Shown here piece by piece: positions 28,761 to 42,348 of a stretch of DNA of 64,000 bases. Numbering within the stretch: position 1 is the first letter of the stretch; each line of letters begins with the position of its first letter. The translations under genes were made by a program, and so were the position numbers. Below the pieces are notes generated by a model. It worked only from the letters and a program-made list of their open reading frames with translations, was not told the origin of the DNA and did no database searches. The DNA comes from Channallabes apus (lineage: Eukaryota > Chordata > Actinopteri > Siluriformes > Clariidae), in NCBI GenBank assembly GCA_030522415.1, contig CM060121.1, forward strand, positions 24,638,142-24,702,141, read 5' to 3'.

Positions 28761-28792
<32 letters not shown>
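28761..28792. repeat. (GA)n microsatellite
   Basis: Sixteen GA units followed by an A-run. Confidence 0.97.
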
Positions 28793-28793
<1 letters not shown>

Positions 28794-29026
28794 AAAAAAA
28801 GAGAAACATTATGTTTGATTAGAGAAGATACACTTTATGTTCATAAAAAGAGAAGCTTTGTGTTTGAAAAAAGAAAAGGGAAACAACAAACCATTCCTTC
28901 AAAATCTGAATTGAACTCCTCATTGAAATTCCTTCTGCCCTCTTCCACATCTTGTGCTGCTCCCTAACAGTCAAGGTTGTGGTGAGTTCACGTATTCAAA
29001 CCTTCTGTATAGTATGTAACACCATG

Positions 29027-29475
29027 TATATCGCCAAAAGTATTCACATTCATATGAACTTGAGATTATCTAATTCTTAATCTATGTATAGGGTTTAATA
29101 TGATCACCCTTTACATCTACAGTATAACAGCTTCAACTCTTCTGGGAAGGCTTTCCACAAGGTTTAGGAATGTGTTTATGGGAACTTTTTGACCATTCTT
29201 CCAAAAGCGCATTTGTGAGGTCAGACACTGATGTTGGACGAGAAGGCCTGGCCTCCACTCTTATTCATCCCAAAGGTGTTCTATCGGGTTGAGGTCAGGA
29301 CTCTGTGCAGTCCAGTCAAGTCCTTCCACACCAAACTCGCTCATCCATGTCTTTATGGACTTTTCTTTGTGCACTGGTGTGCAGTCACATTGGAACTGGG
29401 GTGGGGTTGTTTTCAGGAGTTGGGCCTTCAAGTGAAAGGAACTCTTAATGCTTCAGCACACGATGACATTTTGGA
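29027..29475 (-). pseudogene. Tc1-like transposon relic (CGCCAAAAGTATTC-end family)
   Basis: The left end TATCGCCAAAAGTATTC is a Tc1-type terminus. On the minus strand one reads [27 protein letters not shown], then NTFLNLVESLPRRVEAV, the C-terminal catalytic part including the Glu of DD34E. Upstream domains are scrambled or gone. The right side is cut by the LINE tail at about 29478. Confidence 0.8.
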
Positions 29476-30321
29476 CAGTTTCAATTTAATTCAATTCAAT
29501 TCCATTTTATTTATACAGTATAGCGCTTTTAACAATGGTCATTGTCTCAAAGCAGCTTCACAAAAATGAAAGAAATTTAAAAAAAGAAAAATTTGGGAAG
29601 TGTGTAGATGTGAGAAAAATGTGTCTAGATAATAATGAGATGAATGAATGAATGATGCATGAAATGCCTCTGGTGAGCAAGCCAAGGGTGACGGCGACAG
29701 TGGCAAGGAAAAACTCCCTGAGATGGCAATAGGAAGAAACCTTGAGAGGAAACAGACTCAATCAGGTAACCCATCCTCATTTGGGTGATAACAGATAGAA
29801 ATGATATAACATCATGTGTGTTATACGGCTGAAAGTTCAAAATAACAGAAGTTCTTTAAATTAACATGAAGTCCAGTTCAGCATAGGAATGAGTCAGTAG
29901 GTGCAAAGGGCAGATGAGGTCTTGATCACTGGAAGCACAGGAGCAGCATGTGTAGCTCCAACCGTCATAAAGCAGAATCCAGCTGGAGCTGGTCCTTCTC
30001 TGGATGCCCCCGGAACCTTGCAGGGTTGGCCTTTGTCTACTGAAGCTGGCACAATCTCCAGTTGCCTCTGGATGGGTAGAGAAATACAGAACAGATGGAG
30101 AGAATTAGCGTAGTTGCCATTCAGGATAGATGTACTGGAGTATGAGGTTATGGGATGAGTTACATGTATGCCAGATTAAAGAGATGCGTCTTGAGTCTAC
30201 TTTTAAACTGGGAAACTGTGTCTGAGCCCCGAATACTGTCTAGAAGGCTGTTCCAAAGCTTTGGAGCTAAATATGAAATACTATACTATTGTAAGACTAT
30301 TTTGTAAGTAATTCTATTTTG

Positions 30322-30645
30322 TAGGGATGTAACGGTACCTTCGTACCGCAATAACACTTTATTTCGATAATACCGTGGTCGCATGATAGTAAAATGATAG
30401 GTCTTCTGAGAAAAGTTTGCTCAAGCGAATGGAGCGAATGGGAGGTAGCGGGAACTACAATTCCCATCAGCCCAGGCGTGACCATCATCCTTTGCGGTCT
30501 GTTGTCGCTACAGATCCAGTAATGCGCACATCCGATTTAAAACCCGCTTATTCCGTAATGATTAATTACTCTTTCCATCTCTTTTCCTTCACCGCTAATA
30601 GCAGCACCCGCCATTTCCGCATTACTGGATCTGTAGCGACAACAG
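30322..30645. mobile_element. hAT-like MITE remnant with a 28-bp perfect inverted repeat
   Basis: TAGGGATGTAACGGTACC at the left is the terminus of a widespread fish hAT group. Inside, 30499-30526 and 30618-30645 are exact reverse complements with a 91-bp loop. The right terminus and target duplication are not visible, probably because the SINE piece at 30646 joined here. Confidence 0.5.
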
Positions 30646-30893
30646 ACACACACATACACACACTCACACACCCAATCACACACTACGGGCAATTTAGGAA
30701 GGCCAATTAGCCTAACCTGCATATCTTTGGACTGTGGGAGGAAACCGGAGTACCTGGAGGAAACCCACCAAGCACGGGGAGAACATGCAAACTCCATGCA
30801 CACAGAGACGGGAATCGAGCCTGGCCGGGGAATCGAACCCAGACCCTGGAGGTGCAAGGTGACAGTGCTAACCACTACACCACCGCGCCGCCA
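30646..30893 (-). repeat. SINE S1, head to middle, 3'-truncated
   Basis: On the minus strand it starts GGCGGCGCGGTGGTGTAGTGGTTAGC (tRNA-like A box) with GGTTCGATTCC (B box). It runs through the TTGCATGTTCTCCCCGTG block to the CACACA stretch, and the 3' tail is missing. An (AATG)n run follows its head at 30893-30913. Confidence 0.88.
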
Positions 30894-31128
30894 ATGAATG
30901 AATGAATGAATGAAGTTTCTGTTTCAAAGTTTACAGATAGATGGCAAATTTGTATGCCATTGATATTTTTTCATTTATTCTAAACTGAACAGGTAGCCAG
31001 TGCAGGGATGATAATATTCGGGTTATATGATCATATTTTCTGGATCTAGTGAGAACCCTGGCGGCTGCATTTTGGATTAACTGAAGCTTGTTTATTGAGG
31101 ATGCAGGACAACCACCTACACTGTAAAA
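30894..31128 (-). pseudogene. RT C-terminal fragment of the L2/CR1-like LINE
   Basis: On the minus strand: INKLQLIQNAAARVLTRSRK, then LHWLPVQFRI, the conserved end of L2/CR1-type RTs. The reading stops at the SINE/hAT cluster on one side and at the CACTA insertion (TA duplication at 31127) on the other. Confidence 0.75.
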
Positions 31129-32681
31129 AAATTCTTGCTACTCCAACTAAAAAATTTCTAGTGACCTGTTGCATCTAAAATTTTTAGTTGGCTCAATTTA
31201 AGTTGTATAAACTATTTTGTTTTTGCTGTGCTGATTACCTCTAAATGTACACACAAATTGAAATAAAACATTCTGTCAACTAAATGTTCTATGCTGAATA
31301 AACATGCCTAGTTAGGCCAACAAGCAGTCTCAAATTGAAATATAATGTTGTGTCAATTAAATGTTCCAAGTTGACTGAAAGGTATATTTTGAATTGGAAA
31401 TTATGCTTGCATAATTATAAAATTAACATCTTAAAGTTTACTTGAGTAGGTTATTCACTGTGGCCACATTTCAAATAACATGACACATTCTTCTAAATTT
31501 GAATATTTTTTTAATGTAAACTTTAAACACCTGTTAAAGACTATCAACATTGATTAAGTGCAATCCAGCTACTCTTTCAACAAATAAACAAATGCTGCAT
31601 TGTTATAACAAAATATGCAAATAACATTCCAAAATGCAAGAATGAAACTGTGCCCTTAACATTCATGTTACAAAGCTTACTAATATCACACTCAGTCAAA
31701 ACAGTATACTGGATAAATAGACTTCTGCCTTGTAGAACAAAACATACTGATATTTCTCAGTAAAAACGTGCAGTGGCTTATTTGAAAATAAAATATTTGC
31801 TTTAACTCAGAAATGGTTTAAGATATAAAAAAAAAAAGTTGTGAAATAATTTTGCCAAGCTCCAAGATTGTTTGCAGATGCAGTAAGCACTGTTTCCCAG
31901 ATATTCCCCCTATAATACCTGAAATACAAAAAGAAAAATATATGAATAACTAATTAAGTAACCGTTTGTAGTTCAAAACCATTAAAAATCCTAGACAAAA
32001 AAATGTCCGTTTAGCCATTATAACCGTTTTCAGACACTATAAGGTTAATGAATGATGAAGGAGTGAGAACATTAAGCTCCCTCAGTGGCGCACTAACCGT
32101 CTTTTTCAAATAGCCTTTGAAATTATCAGTCATTAAAATTAATAAAATGTATGTAACGTAATTAAACTTTAGCGGTTTCATAGATTAACATTAATGTCAA
32201 TGTACATACCATCTGAAAAAAAAATGCGTTAGGAGCTGAAACGAGTGCATTGTCAGATAACTACTGTAACACTCCAAATTATATACATAAACACTCGAAA
32301 ATATAATGTTCTAAAGCTTGCTGCTGGATAATATATATGTTATAAAGCTAAAATTGCTAATTACTTTGCAGGACAGTTAGTTTCCATGAAGTACTCACCA
32401 TTTCGGGAGGAAATAGCGGGAAGTTCGAAAATTCTGGAAGAACGCTTTTGCGCATGCGCAGAGGTCCCTCTTGTTCGTCCAACATAAAATTGTTTGTGTG
32501 CAGTTAAATGTTTCATGGACACAGTTTTATTCGTTGCCTCGATGAAACTTTCGTAGTTGAGTAATGAAATTTATACAATCATTGAGAAAACATATTTTTC
32601 TTTTTTGACACCAGCATTATATTAGCCCAACATATATTTCTTTGTTCCAACAACTATTTTCAGGATTTATTTTTTACAGTG
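31129..32681 (-). mobile_element. CACTA/EnSpm-type non-autonomous element, copy 1
   Basis: Ends CACTGTAAAAAA..TTTTTTACAGTG with 2-bp flank duplication TA (31127-31128, 32682-32683). It interrupts the LINE RT, which gives an independent check of both ends. The copy at 45622 is about the same length (1,577 bp) and closely similar. CACTG termini with short duplications suggest the EnSpm/CACTA superfamily, although 3 bp is the commoner duplication size. No transposase is present. Strand is given for the small exon-like ORF near 32400-32485. Confidence 0.75.
32397..32486 (-). other. Conserved exon-like ORF with splice donor and NRF1-type palindrome
   Basis: A minus-strand ATG opens 30 codons (MLDEQEGPLRMRKSVLPEFS and on to PLFPPEM) and then runs into GGTGAGTACT, a good splice donor. 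TGCGCATGCGCA at 32449-32460 is an NRF1-type palindrome lying within the frame. The second element copy preserves all of this at 46911-47002. It may be the promoter and first exon of a gene from the autonomous parent or of a captured host gene. Confidence 0.45.
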
Positions 32682-32683
32682 TA

Positions 32684-33096
32684 GTAATGCATTACAATAG
32701 TCCAGTCTGGAGGTCATGAATGCATGAACTAGCTTTTCTGCATCAGATACGGATAAGATGTTCCTAAGTTTGGCAATATTTTCAAAGATGGAAAAAGGCT
32801 GTTTTTATGATATTGGAAATATAATTTTCAAAGGACAAGTTACTGTCTAATATTACGCCCTGGTCTTTTACTGCTGAGCTGGTAGTAACAGTACATCCTA
32901 CTAAACGCAGGCTGAATTGTGAGAGCTGTTGTGTGCTGGTTTTTGGGCCAATAAGTAATATCTCTGTCTTATCTGAATTTAGTAAATGAAAGTTATTGGT
33001 CATCCAATCTTTTATGTCCTGGACACACTCAGTTAATCTAGACAACTTAGGTATTTCATCTGATTTAGTCATCAGTTCATCAGCTGCCCCACCCAC
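32684..33096 (-). pseudogene. RT fragment of the L2/CR1-like LINE (downstream of the catalytic box)
   Basis: The minus-strand frame 32782-33096 reads LTECVQDIKDWMTNNFHLLN, SDKTEILLIGPK, then VKDQGVILDSNLSFENYISN, and continues out of frame as NIAKLRNILSVSDAEKLVHA. This is the RT palm-thumb part that follows the Y-A-D-D box. It belongs with 30894-31128. Confidence 0.88.
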
Positions 33097-33110
33097 GAAA
33101 CTTTGACTAA

Positions 33111-34243
33111 TTTCACTATGCTATTGCTTTACAACTTGCCTAAATTATCTTTCTGTAAAGATTTTGTATAAACAGTCATTTTACAAACACAGTGATAAAA
33201 CAGTCTAACTAAATATATCAAACATCTTGCTAGATAAATGTGATTTCCTCACACATGAGAAACAAATCAGACAAAATAGAGTCTAAACTGAAGCAAAAAA
33301 GAAAAGAACAATTTTGTTTCCTTAGTTACAGTATAGAGAAGCAGGTTTAAAATTAAAGTAAAAAATTTCCTCTTGGTAAGTAAGTGGCTCTAAATATGAA
33401 CGAGTGTGAATGTGTGTGTGATGTCTTTCAACAATGTCAAGACTAACTGGAATAAAGCAGTTCATGAAGAAGAATGAATAAATCAATAAAGCAAGAAATT
33501 ACAAAATCAATGAATAATATATTCTGCCCCATTTTAATCCTAGCTATCCATTTGCACTACAATCTTTTTTACGAAGCCTCAACGAAAAAATCTATCACTG
33601 CTGTTTAGTGCTGATGAAATGTTCAAATGAATATAATAAAACTGTTTATAGGCTGAGCTGATGAGTATTCAATGCACAATTTCGGTAAACAATATCTCTT
33701 TACATGAAGCAATAGGTGTGTGAAAGGTTGAAAACACATTAAATAGACATTACTGAAGTGAAAGACATGTGCGTGGCCCTTGAATATTCATACATATTCA
33801 TCTCCATTTACAGAAAGTCATGAGTTCAATGTTTGGCCACATCTTTGTGGGTGTTAGGTAGGTTTGACATTGGCTGTGGGTTGGTAATTGAGTGACGTAT
33901 AGTATGTTGCCTACACTTTGCAAAGGTTGAGAACCTCTTCAGTCGATATTTGCAGTCATTATTTTTTATTCCATTAAAAATGTAGTAAAATTGAAGCAAT
34001 TTATTCAAAAGGGCTTTAATGCGGATGGGCATTCGTGGTAATGCTATCTAGTTTCAATTTTTTTCTTACTGAGAGTTGGAAGATGACAAACTGATCTTAT
34101 TATACTGTGGAAATATTTTGCTGGTATGATTTACAGTAGGTCCTTTTGTTCCCTTTTAGCAGGGGTGTCAAACACATGTTAACTTGCCCATGGCTTCTCT
34201 ACAGAATGTTTAATGGCTGGCCAATCAGCCAACTTGTTGCACT
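33111..34243. other. Anonymous AT-rich DNA
   Basis: No gene, repeat family or signal recognised. Confidence 0.5.
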
Positions 34244-34600
34244 CAGTCACTCACTCATCTTCTATCCCACTTTATTGTGTATACAGAGTCACAAAACAAA
34301 GAACCTGGAGCCTATCCCAGGAGATTTAGGGCACAAGTCAGGGTATATGCTGGACACAGACACACACTCAAACATTCGTTCACACACTACAGGCAATTTG
34401 GGAAGTGCAATTAGTCTAATCTGCATGTCTTTCGACTGTGGGAGGAAACTTGAGTACCCAGAAGGAACCCACCAAGCACAGGGAGAACATACAAACTACA
34501 GTATGTGCACACAGGAGTGCAAATCGAACCTGGCCAGGAATCGAACCCGGACCCTGTAGGTGCAAGGTGACAGTGCTAACCACTTAGCCATTTTTGCAGA
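34244..34600 (-). repeat. SINE S1, nearly full length
   Basis: From the reversed tail (CTCACTCATCTTCTATCCCA) through GGAGCCTATCCCAGG, GGCAATTTGGGAAGTGCAAT and GAGAACATACAAACT to the reversed B box GGAATCGAACCC and A box GCTAACCACTTAGCCA. It has a small duplication of the B-box region (AATCGAACCTGG..AATCGAACCC). Confidence 0.88.
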
Positions 34601-34683
34601 TTAATGTAATAAATTATATTTCTTATAGCTACAGACAAAAGTTCCAAAGTAATAATATAATTTTAAAAGGACTACAGTATATA

Positions 34684-36304
<1,621 letters not shown>

Positions 36305-36306
36305 TA

Positions 36307-38253
36307 CACTTAGTACTAGAAAACATTGAAACAGACTATTGAACAAGAACCAATTCAGGTAACATGAAGTGGTGGTCATTAGAGAGATTTCACTAGCAAA
36401 GCCGTGGGACACGAAACATTTTGGACATACTGTATGTGGTTGTAATTAAATAACAAACAGAGAGACAGAGATTATTGGATGAGCCAAACTGTGTAAACAA
36501 AAAAACTTATTTGAAAGTACTTACAGTACAGAAGGTCGTTAAGTAATGAATAGACAGACAGATTATTGCACTAGCCTTGACATATTGCACTCATCATGTA
36601 GTAATCATGTAGCAGTTATGGAATTTATTATAATGAGACATTCTGAAACAAACCATGAGCAATGAGAGGGAAAAGGAACTATAGCGGCTGGAAGCTATCC
36701 TGGCAGAAGCAACCTTTAGAACAAAGGGAGAATAGAACATTACTAGAGTAGTGAGGCTTCCAAACACTTAGTAACATGGAAATCCTTTCTTGGAATTCTT
36801 CGACGAAGTGGTCAATGTCGTTTGTCCTGAGAAGAAAAAAAGCAGAAAATTCTAAGCATAATTCTTTCTCAACCAAGGCCATCTGAAGAAACCCTGCTGC
36901 AGTTATTCCACTAAAAATTAATTTACTTTATTGAACTATTGTAATATTTTACTGCCCCTTAGGTTCTTGCATGCTGTCTATTCTGGCTCCCTTTGAAAAA
37001 AGGTTGGACATCCCTGCCTCTTTGAGTGTCTACAAACCAGTACAGTTATTCTGAGATTAATCTTTCCATCCTTGATGGGAGTGTTCCATCCTTGACCAGG
37101 ATTCTTTCAGGGCAAGCCCAGCCTCAACCACAGGGCACCAGGATTAAATGGTTTAATGATGATATTTCACATGGCAATCACCAGATCTCAACCCAATCAA
37201 CACCTAAAGTAGTTTTGCTTTAAACATCATTCTTCATCACCACCATCAAACCAACAACTGAGGAAACATTTTGTTGTTCATCTCTACATTGCAGGACAAG
37301 TGGTGTGTAGAATTTATACTAAGAGCACAGTGGATGGTCTGAATGCTTTGTGATGGTCCAACACATCAGTTAGACAAGTTAATTTGCCATCTGCCCATAC
37401 ATAAAGTAAAACAGTAAAATGTGAAATGATATTTTCATAACCTAGTGTACTTGCTGCATAATAAACAGACCAGTGCCTACAAAAGCATACCATAAAAGTT
37501 TCTTGTGAGACCCAATAAGTGGAATGCATAAATGAGAAGGAACGACTGACAGAACCCATGATACTGTACAAGAACTGCTGGAAATTTCTCATGCTTTCTG
37601 TTGCTTCCCTTTTTTAAACAAACCAAAAATGCTTGTTAAAGAATGTTCAGTATATCAAGCCACGTTAAACATCCTTTTGTTGTATGTTGTCAGGTTTACA
37701 ATGTATACCTGTCATTCCGGGAAGACAGCTTCATTGGAGAGTGGTATACATTACATGAGTCACACTGGCCAACAAAAAGATTTTATTCGGAAATAATAGA
37801 AATTGAGGTGACATTTACAGCCACAACCTTGTTAAGCTCTGGCATGTTTGTGTTCATTGGTAGTTCTGATAATTTGCTTCATGTTTCATTTGTCATATGT
37901 AATGACTGCCACTCATGAGGTCATGTGTTTTATACACTGCCTGACCAAAAATAAATAATTATTATTAAAATTAAAATTATTAAAATAAAAAAATTACTGG
38001 GCTGCATTTAGCAAAGATTTTAAATTACTGGAACTGGGTTAAGAACCTTTCAGCATATTCAAGCAGGTTTCAAAACCTGGAATGACAGTGGCGAGCCATC
38101 AACTTTGTGAAAGAAATGTGTTCTGCAAAAATCATAAATTATTTTGGATCACTTAAACATGTGGTAAAGTTGCTAGAGTCAAAGCTATGTCAAAGCTAAG
38201 TCCAAAGACATGCAGATTAGATATATATAAAGGCTGATCAGTTCTAACACTTC

Positions 38254-38324
<71 letters not shown>

Positions 38325-38954
38325 GTAAAGTATTAGCACTGGGTTTCTTTTTTCAAAACTATCTTGAGCTGGCAACTGACAGTTAGTGACTGAATGTTGG
38401 GGTAATTAACAGGGGTGAATAGTCATGAGCACAAGAAGTGATGGCACTGTTTCTAGGACATATCCATTAAAAAATAAGGAAAGATAATAACATGCCTGGT
38501 AAGTTGATTTAAAAACAATATTTCAAAATTAAAATTGGAACCACATTATTCTGTTTACGGATGATCCCCAAGGTCATACTTTAGATGGATGAGGCATTTA
38601 AAGACTTCTATTTATATTGCTCCACAAAATAGCAGAAACATTACTGCAGACTTCTTATTTATTTATTTATTTGTTTTTTAATTAGAGGCCAATATGAATT
38701 AGATCTTCTGTCCAAAAGGCTAAATACTGAACTGTTTAATAAATTTGCCAATCATGGAAGACAACCAATTAGCTAGCTAGCTCAACCAGCCATACATGTA
38801 CAATGTCTGCTTGTAATTTCCCATTATATTAGAAATGGGTATGGTGTATCTCAGCACTTCAACATGACATCAACATCTGGCATCAAAATACAGCTAAGAT
38901 GGCATTTCACATGGAATATACAGTAAAGGTTGGGTAGTTGATTAGTGGATAGTG
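36307..38954. other. Anonymous AT-rich DNA
   Basis: No gene recognised. 37040-37220 has a faint resemblance to the end of a Tc1-type frame (CACCAGATCTCAACCCAATC), too little to call. The TA array at 38255 is listed separately. Confidence 0.45.
38255..38321. repeat. (TA)n microsatellite
   Basis: About 33 units. Confidence 0.97.
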
Positions 38955-38971
38955 CTGTAGTTGGGTAGTTG

Positions 38972-39141
38972 TAGGGCACTGGTGGCTCAGTGGTAGGTGT
39001 TTGCCGGTCCCAAGCCCGGATAAAATGGGAGGGTTGCGTCAGGAAGGGCATCCGGCGTAAAACCTGTGCCAAGTTGTAGTGCGGACTGGATATTCCGCTG
39101 TGGCGACCCCTTGCCGGGAGCAGCCGAAAGACCAACAACAA
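38972..39141 (+). repeat. tRNA-derived SINE (family S2) with 17-bp target duplication
   Basis: CTGTAGTTGGGTAGTTG occurs at 38955-38971 and again at 39142-39158, framing the element. The head has GGTGGCTCAGTGGTAGG (A-box-like). The body has GGTTGCGTCAGGAAGGGCAT and GCTGTGGCGACCCC, and the tail is a CAACAACAA repeat. This 3' end is shared with an RTE-type LINE tail common in fish (from memory of the family). Confidence 0.85.
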
Positions 39142-39318
39142 CTGTAGTTGGGTAGTTGATAGTAGTTGGGTAGTTGATTAGTTGTTGGATCTATTTGCCA
39201 GAAAAGGCCAGATTTTAATAATATGTTTCCTGACATTAGTTGCCCCCCCAAAAAAGAACACTAGCATGTGATGTCACACCAGCCATTCACTTTTGTATTT
39301 TTTTTCAATAGTAGATGC

Positions 39319-39356
39319 TATTCATTCATTCATTCATTCATTTTCTATACCGCTAT
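39319..39356 (-). repeat. Isolated SINE S1 3' tail
   Basis: (ATTC)n followed by ATTTTCTATACCGCT, then unrelated sequence. The rest of 39159-40286 shows no gene. Confidence 0.7.
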
Positions 39357-40294
39357 AACTATTGCTATTTCTCCTCTATACTGTATATAGCCCATAAAAA
39401 CCCTTATATCTTGTGAAAATTTCAGAAAAATTCAGCTTTACTGTATGACACCTACAATAATGAACATCCTGTTGGTGCTATGTGACTAACTGTGAATTTG
39501 TTTACCCATTCCATTCCATTTCCAAAATGGTAGTGTGCCCGGGTAGCACATGTGACAGAACGTTCAATCTCAAAATCTCTTTTTTAAATATATTTTATAA
39601 TGATTTAATAATAACATCTCATATTTTATACTTAACCTGTTCTGGCTGCATTTCATAAACAAATTAATATAAAACAACTTAGGTAAATATCGCTGTGACA
39701 CATGTCATATAAGGCTTCAAACTCTAAAATTGTCAGGGAAAACACCATGTGACATCTTTCAAAATGTGTTTCATGTGGTCTATTTTATCTGTGTTACAGT
39801 ATATCCCCCAGGAGCAATGGGTCTGGGCTCTTTATGGGTTGATATTAATCTCTACTAGTGTGTAGGATGAGCCTGAGAACTGGGCCTGGTATAAATAGAG
39901 AAAGAGAGAGCAAAGTTATAAGAACACAGATAACGCTTGATTGGAATGCTGTGCTGGTGCAGAGGGAGAAACCAACATGGTGGGGGTGTTCAGCTGTGAT
40001 CCAAAGTATAGCAGATGGAACAGGACAGGTTTATATCCTAACAGCCACACTCTAATTTGATTCTATAAGGTTCTATTTGCAAAGCACTTATCATTGGTTG
40101 TAATGTACAGTATACCCAAAGATCGATCATCAGTGTCCACGGTCAATGATTGTGCCATCTGAGATCTGTTAAAGATGCCAGTTACACTAATCTTTAAACT
40201 TAATGAATTTTTTTTAACATTATCATGCTAGTTAAAAAGCAAGTTGTTAACCATAAGATGCAAATGTTAACTGGGATTGCACATTAGAGGGTGC

Positions 40295-40646
40295 TCTTCT
40301 GTGGCGGCATGGTGGTGTAGTGGTTAGCCCGGACCCGGACCCTTGCACCTACACGGTTCGGGTTCAAGTCACAGCCAGGCTTGATTCCTTGAGTCTCTGT
40401 GTGCATGGAGATTGCATGTTCTCCCCGTGTTTCATTGGTTTCCTCCAGGTAGTCCTAAGACATGCAGGTTAGGCTAACTGGCGTTCCAAAATTGCCCGTA
40501 GTGTGTGAATAAGTATGTGTGCCTGCGATGGATTGGCACCCCATCCAGGGTGTACCCTACCTTGTGGTCGCCAAGTCTCCTGGGACAGGCTCCAGGCCCC
40601 CTGCGACCCTGAATAGAGGATAAAGCGGTATAGACAATGAATGAGT
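40295..40646 (+). repeat. SINE S1, full length, with target duplication
   Basis: The head GGCGGCATGGTGGTGTAGTGG starts at 40303, with a tRNA-like A box and GGTTCAAGTC B box at about 40367. The body matches the other copies, and the tail is AAGCGGTATAGACAATGAATG. GAGGGTGC flanks it at 40287-40294 and 40647-40654, and similarity extends a few bases further. Best reference copy in this window. Confidence 0.9.
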
Positions 40647-40654
40647 GAGGGTGC

Positions 40655-42346
40655 ACTTTTTTTTGTTAATACAATGTGAACAGACCTGATGCCAACAAAA
40701 ATCGAACACTGGTCATGAGTTCAAAAACAAGGTGATTTTGACAATCACTGGACTGAATCTTTTACTACATTATGATGGTGTTCTCTTTATTTATTTTAAG
40801 GGGAATTGAAATATATGAATTGAAAAATCTACACAGAGCACTATCACGGCATCGCTACACAACACAGGTTAAAGATGGCAGACAGCAATTATGACAGCTA
40901 AGTTAAAATAAACAACTGAGAATAAATCCTTTTTGTCCTGCTGCTAGAAGCTAAACATTTAGCAACCGTATTCTAAAGCTACCAAGCTAGCATAAAATTC
41001 TGCTAACAACCATGAATCAATTGATAAACGCTTAAATAATTTGCAATCTGATATCTTCAAGTCTATAGACTATTTAAATTGCCATTTTGCTTCAAAGTGG
41101 TTTTTCCTGTTTCCATTTTGTTTTATGGGCTGTTTTGCATGGCACTTGGAAAATTTTAGGCAGTTAGAAAGAAATGTTTTCAAAAAACTAAGAACACTGT
41201 TTTCAATGAGTGAGAAATGGATAATGTATAGAAATTACATTAATTGATTGAACAAGCCCACACGGCATTCCATAAAACACAGAGGATATTTGCTTCAGGC
41301 AAGCAGGCAAGAGTTAATGTTGAGCACTGAGTGAATATAGGTTGCTATGATTGATTTGACCAGAGGGTATGGGGAACACCTGGTGTCATGTCAAGCATAC
41401 TAATGAGACCTTTGGCCATGAGAAGATACTGGCTGAGACAAGCACAATTTGAAAGATACACTTTTGCTACTTAGCTTCAATATACTGAGCTCAAATTATA
41501 AGCATTTTGAAGTGGATGCATATGACAAAAAATTTTGCAATGTAAAAAATCTTATGTCCACCCGTCTTCAGGTCTCGGCTTCTAGTTTAGTAGCACCACA
41601 GTCTGTCATTTCTCTGCGTGCGTGTGTGTGTGTGCGCGCATGCAGCTTGCTCAAACAGCATCAATCATTTAGAATTACTATGAGTCAAGTGAAGGGGTTC
41701 ATGTGATCATATCCAGTGAGAGCACTCTAACTGCACAGTCGCACTGGTGCTAATCTCATGCCACAGTCAAAGCTGATCACAGAAGTTAGGATTTGGGATT
41801 ACAAGGCAATCATTTACCCTTTATGACAATAACAATGCTTCTGGAAAAATAATGAAGAACCTAAATATAGCGCTTCTATTTCTGGCACTTCTGAAAAGGT
41901 TACCGTGTGTTGTCCAATTCAGATTATGAATTCAGACAGCCAGCCTAAGGTGATAGTGAATAATTAATTAGCTGGAAGTTGAAGCAGATCTAATCTATTT
42001 CTAGTGACAAAATACAGAATGAGTGCCATCATGCTGATGCCATCAGACAATAGGCTCGACTCTAAGGCAATGACCGTTTGCTGCTTTGGTTATAAAGGAT
42101 TGAGCATAATGCTGTCATCAGGGGTGTTAAACTCATTTAAGGTAATAGGATACATTGCAATTAGTCTAATGTCAAGTGGGCCAGTTCATTGGTTTTGTGG
42201 TCAATGCCACATCAGCAACTCCCCTTAAATGTATTCTGTTTTCAGCATTTATCTAAAAGGCACATTGTCTAACAGCTGGAACATATAACAAATCTGTTAA
42301 AAGATTGAAATTTACTTCCCCCCACATGTACGTATATTTACTTATA
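40655..42346. other. Anonymous DNA
   Basis: No gene or repeat family recognised; only short chance open frames. Confidence 0.5.
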
Positions 42347-42348
42347 TA

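Larger units (their letters stand above)
29478..33110 (-). mobile_element. L2/CR1-like LINE 3' part, carrying two later insertions
   Basis: The 3' end at 29478 (TTCAATTTAATTCAATTCAA, then TTTATTTATACAGTATAGCG reversed) leads into a 3' UTR with GGCAAGGAAAAACTCCCTGAG and AGAAACCTTGAGAGGAAAC blocks common in fish. RT C-terminal coding follows at 30970-31128 and 32684-33100. It is interrupted by a hAT/SINE cluster (30322-30915) and by the CACTA-type element (31129-32681). The 5' truncation lies just downstream of where the RT catalytic box should be. Confidence 0.82.

Noticed and set aside
37040..37220. A Tc1 transposase C-terminus
   Set aside because: Only one phrase resembles such an element; no neighbouring motif supports it.
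36679..37918. Possible host exons (frames of 60-92 codons)
   Set aside because: No splice-site pair, codon bias or recognisable domain that I can defend.
40303..40380. A tRNA gene (good A and B boxes)
   Set aside because: It is the head of SINE S1, with the SINE body, tail and target duplication attached; the cloverleaf is not maintained.
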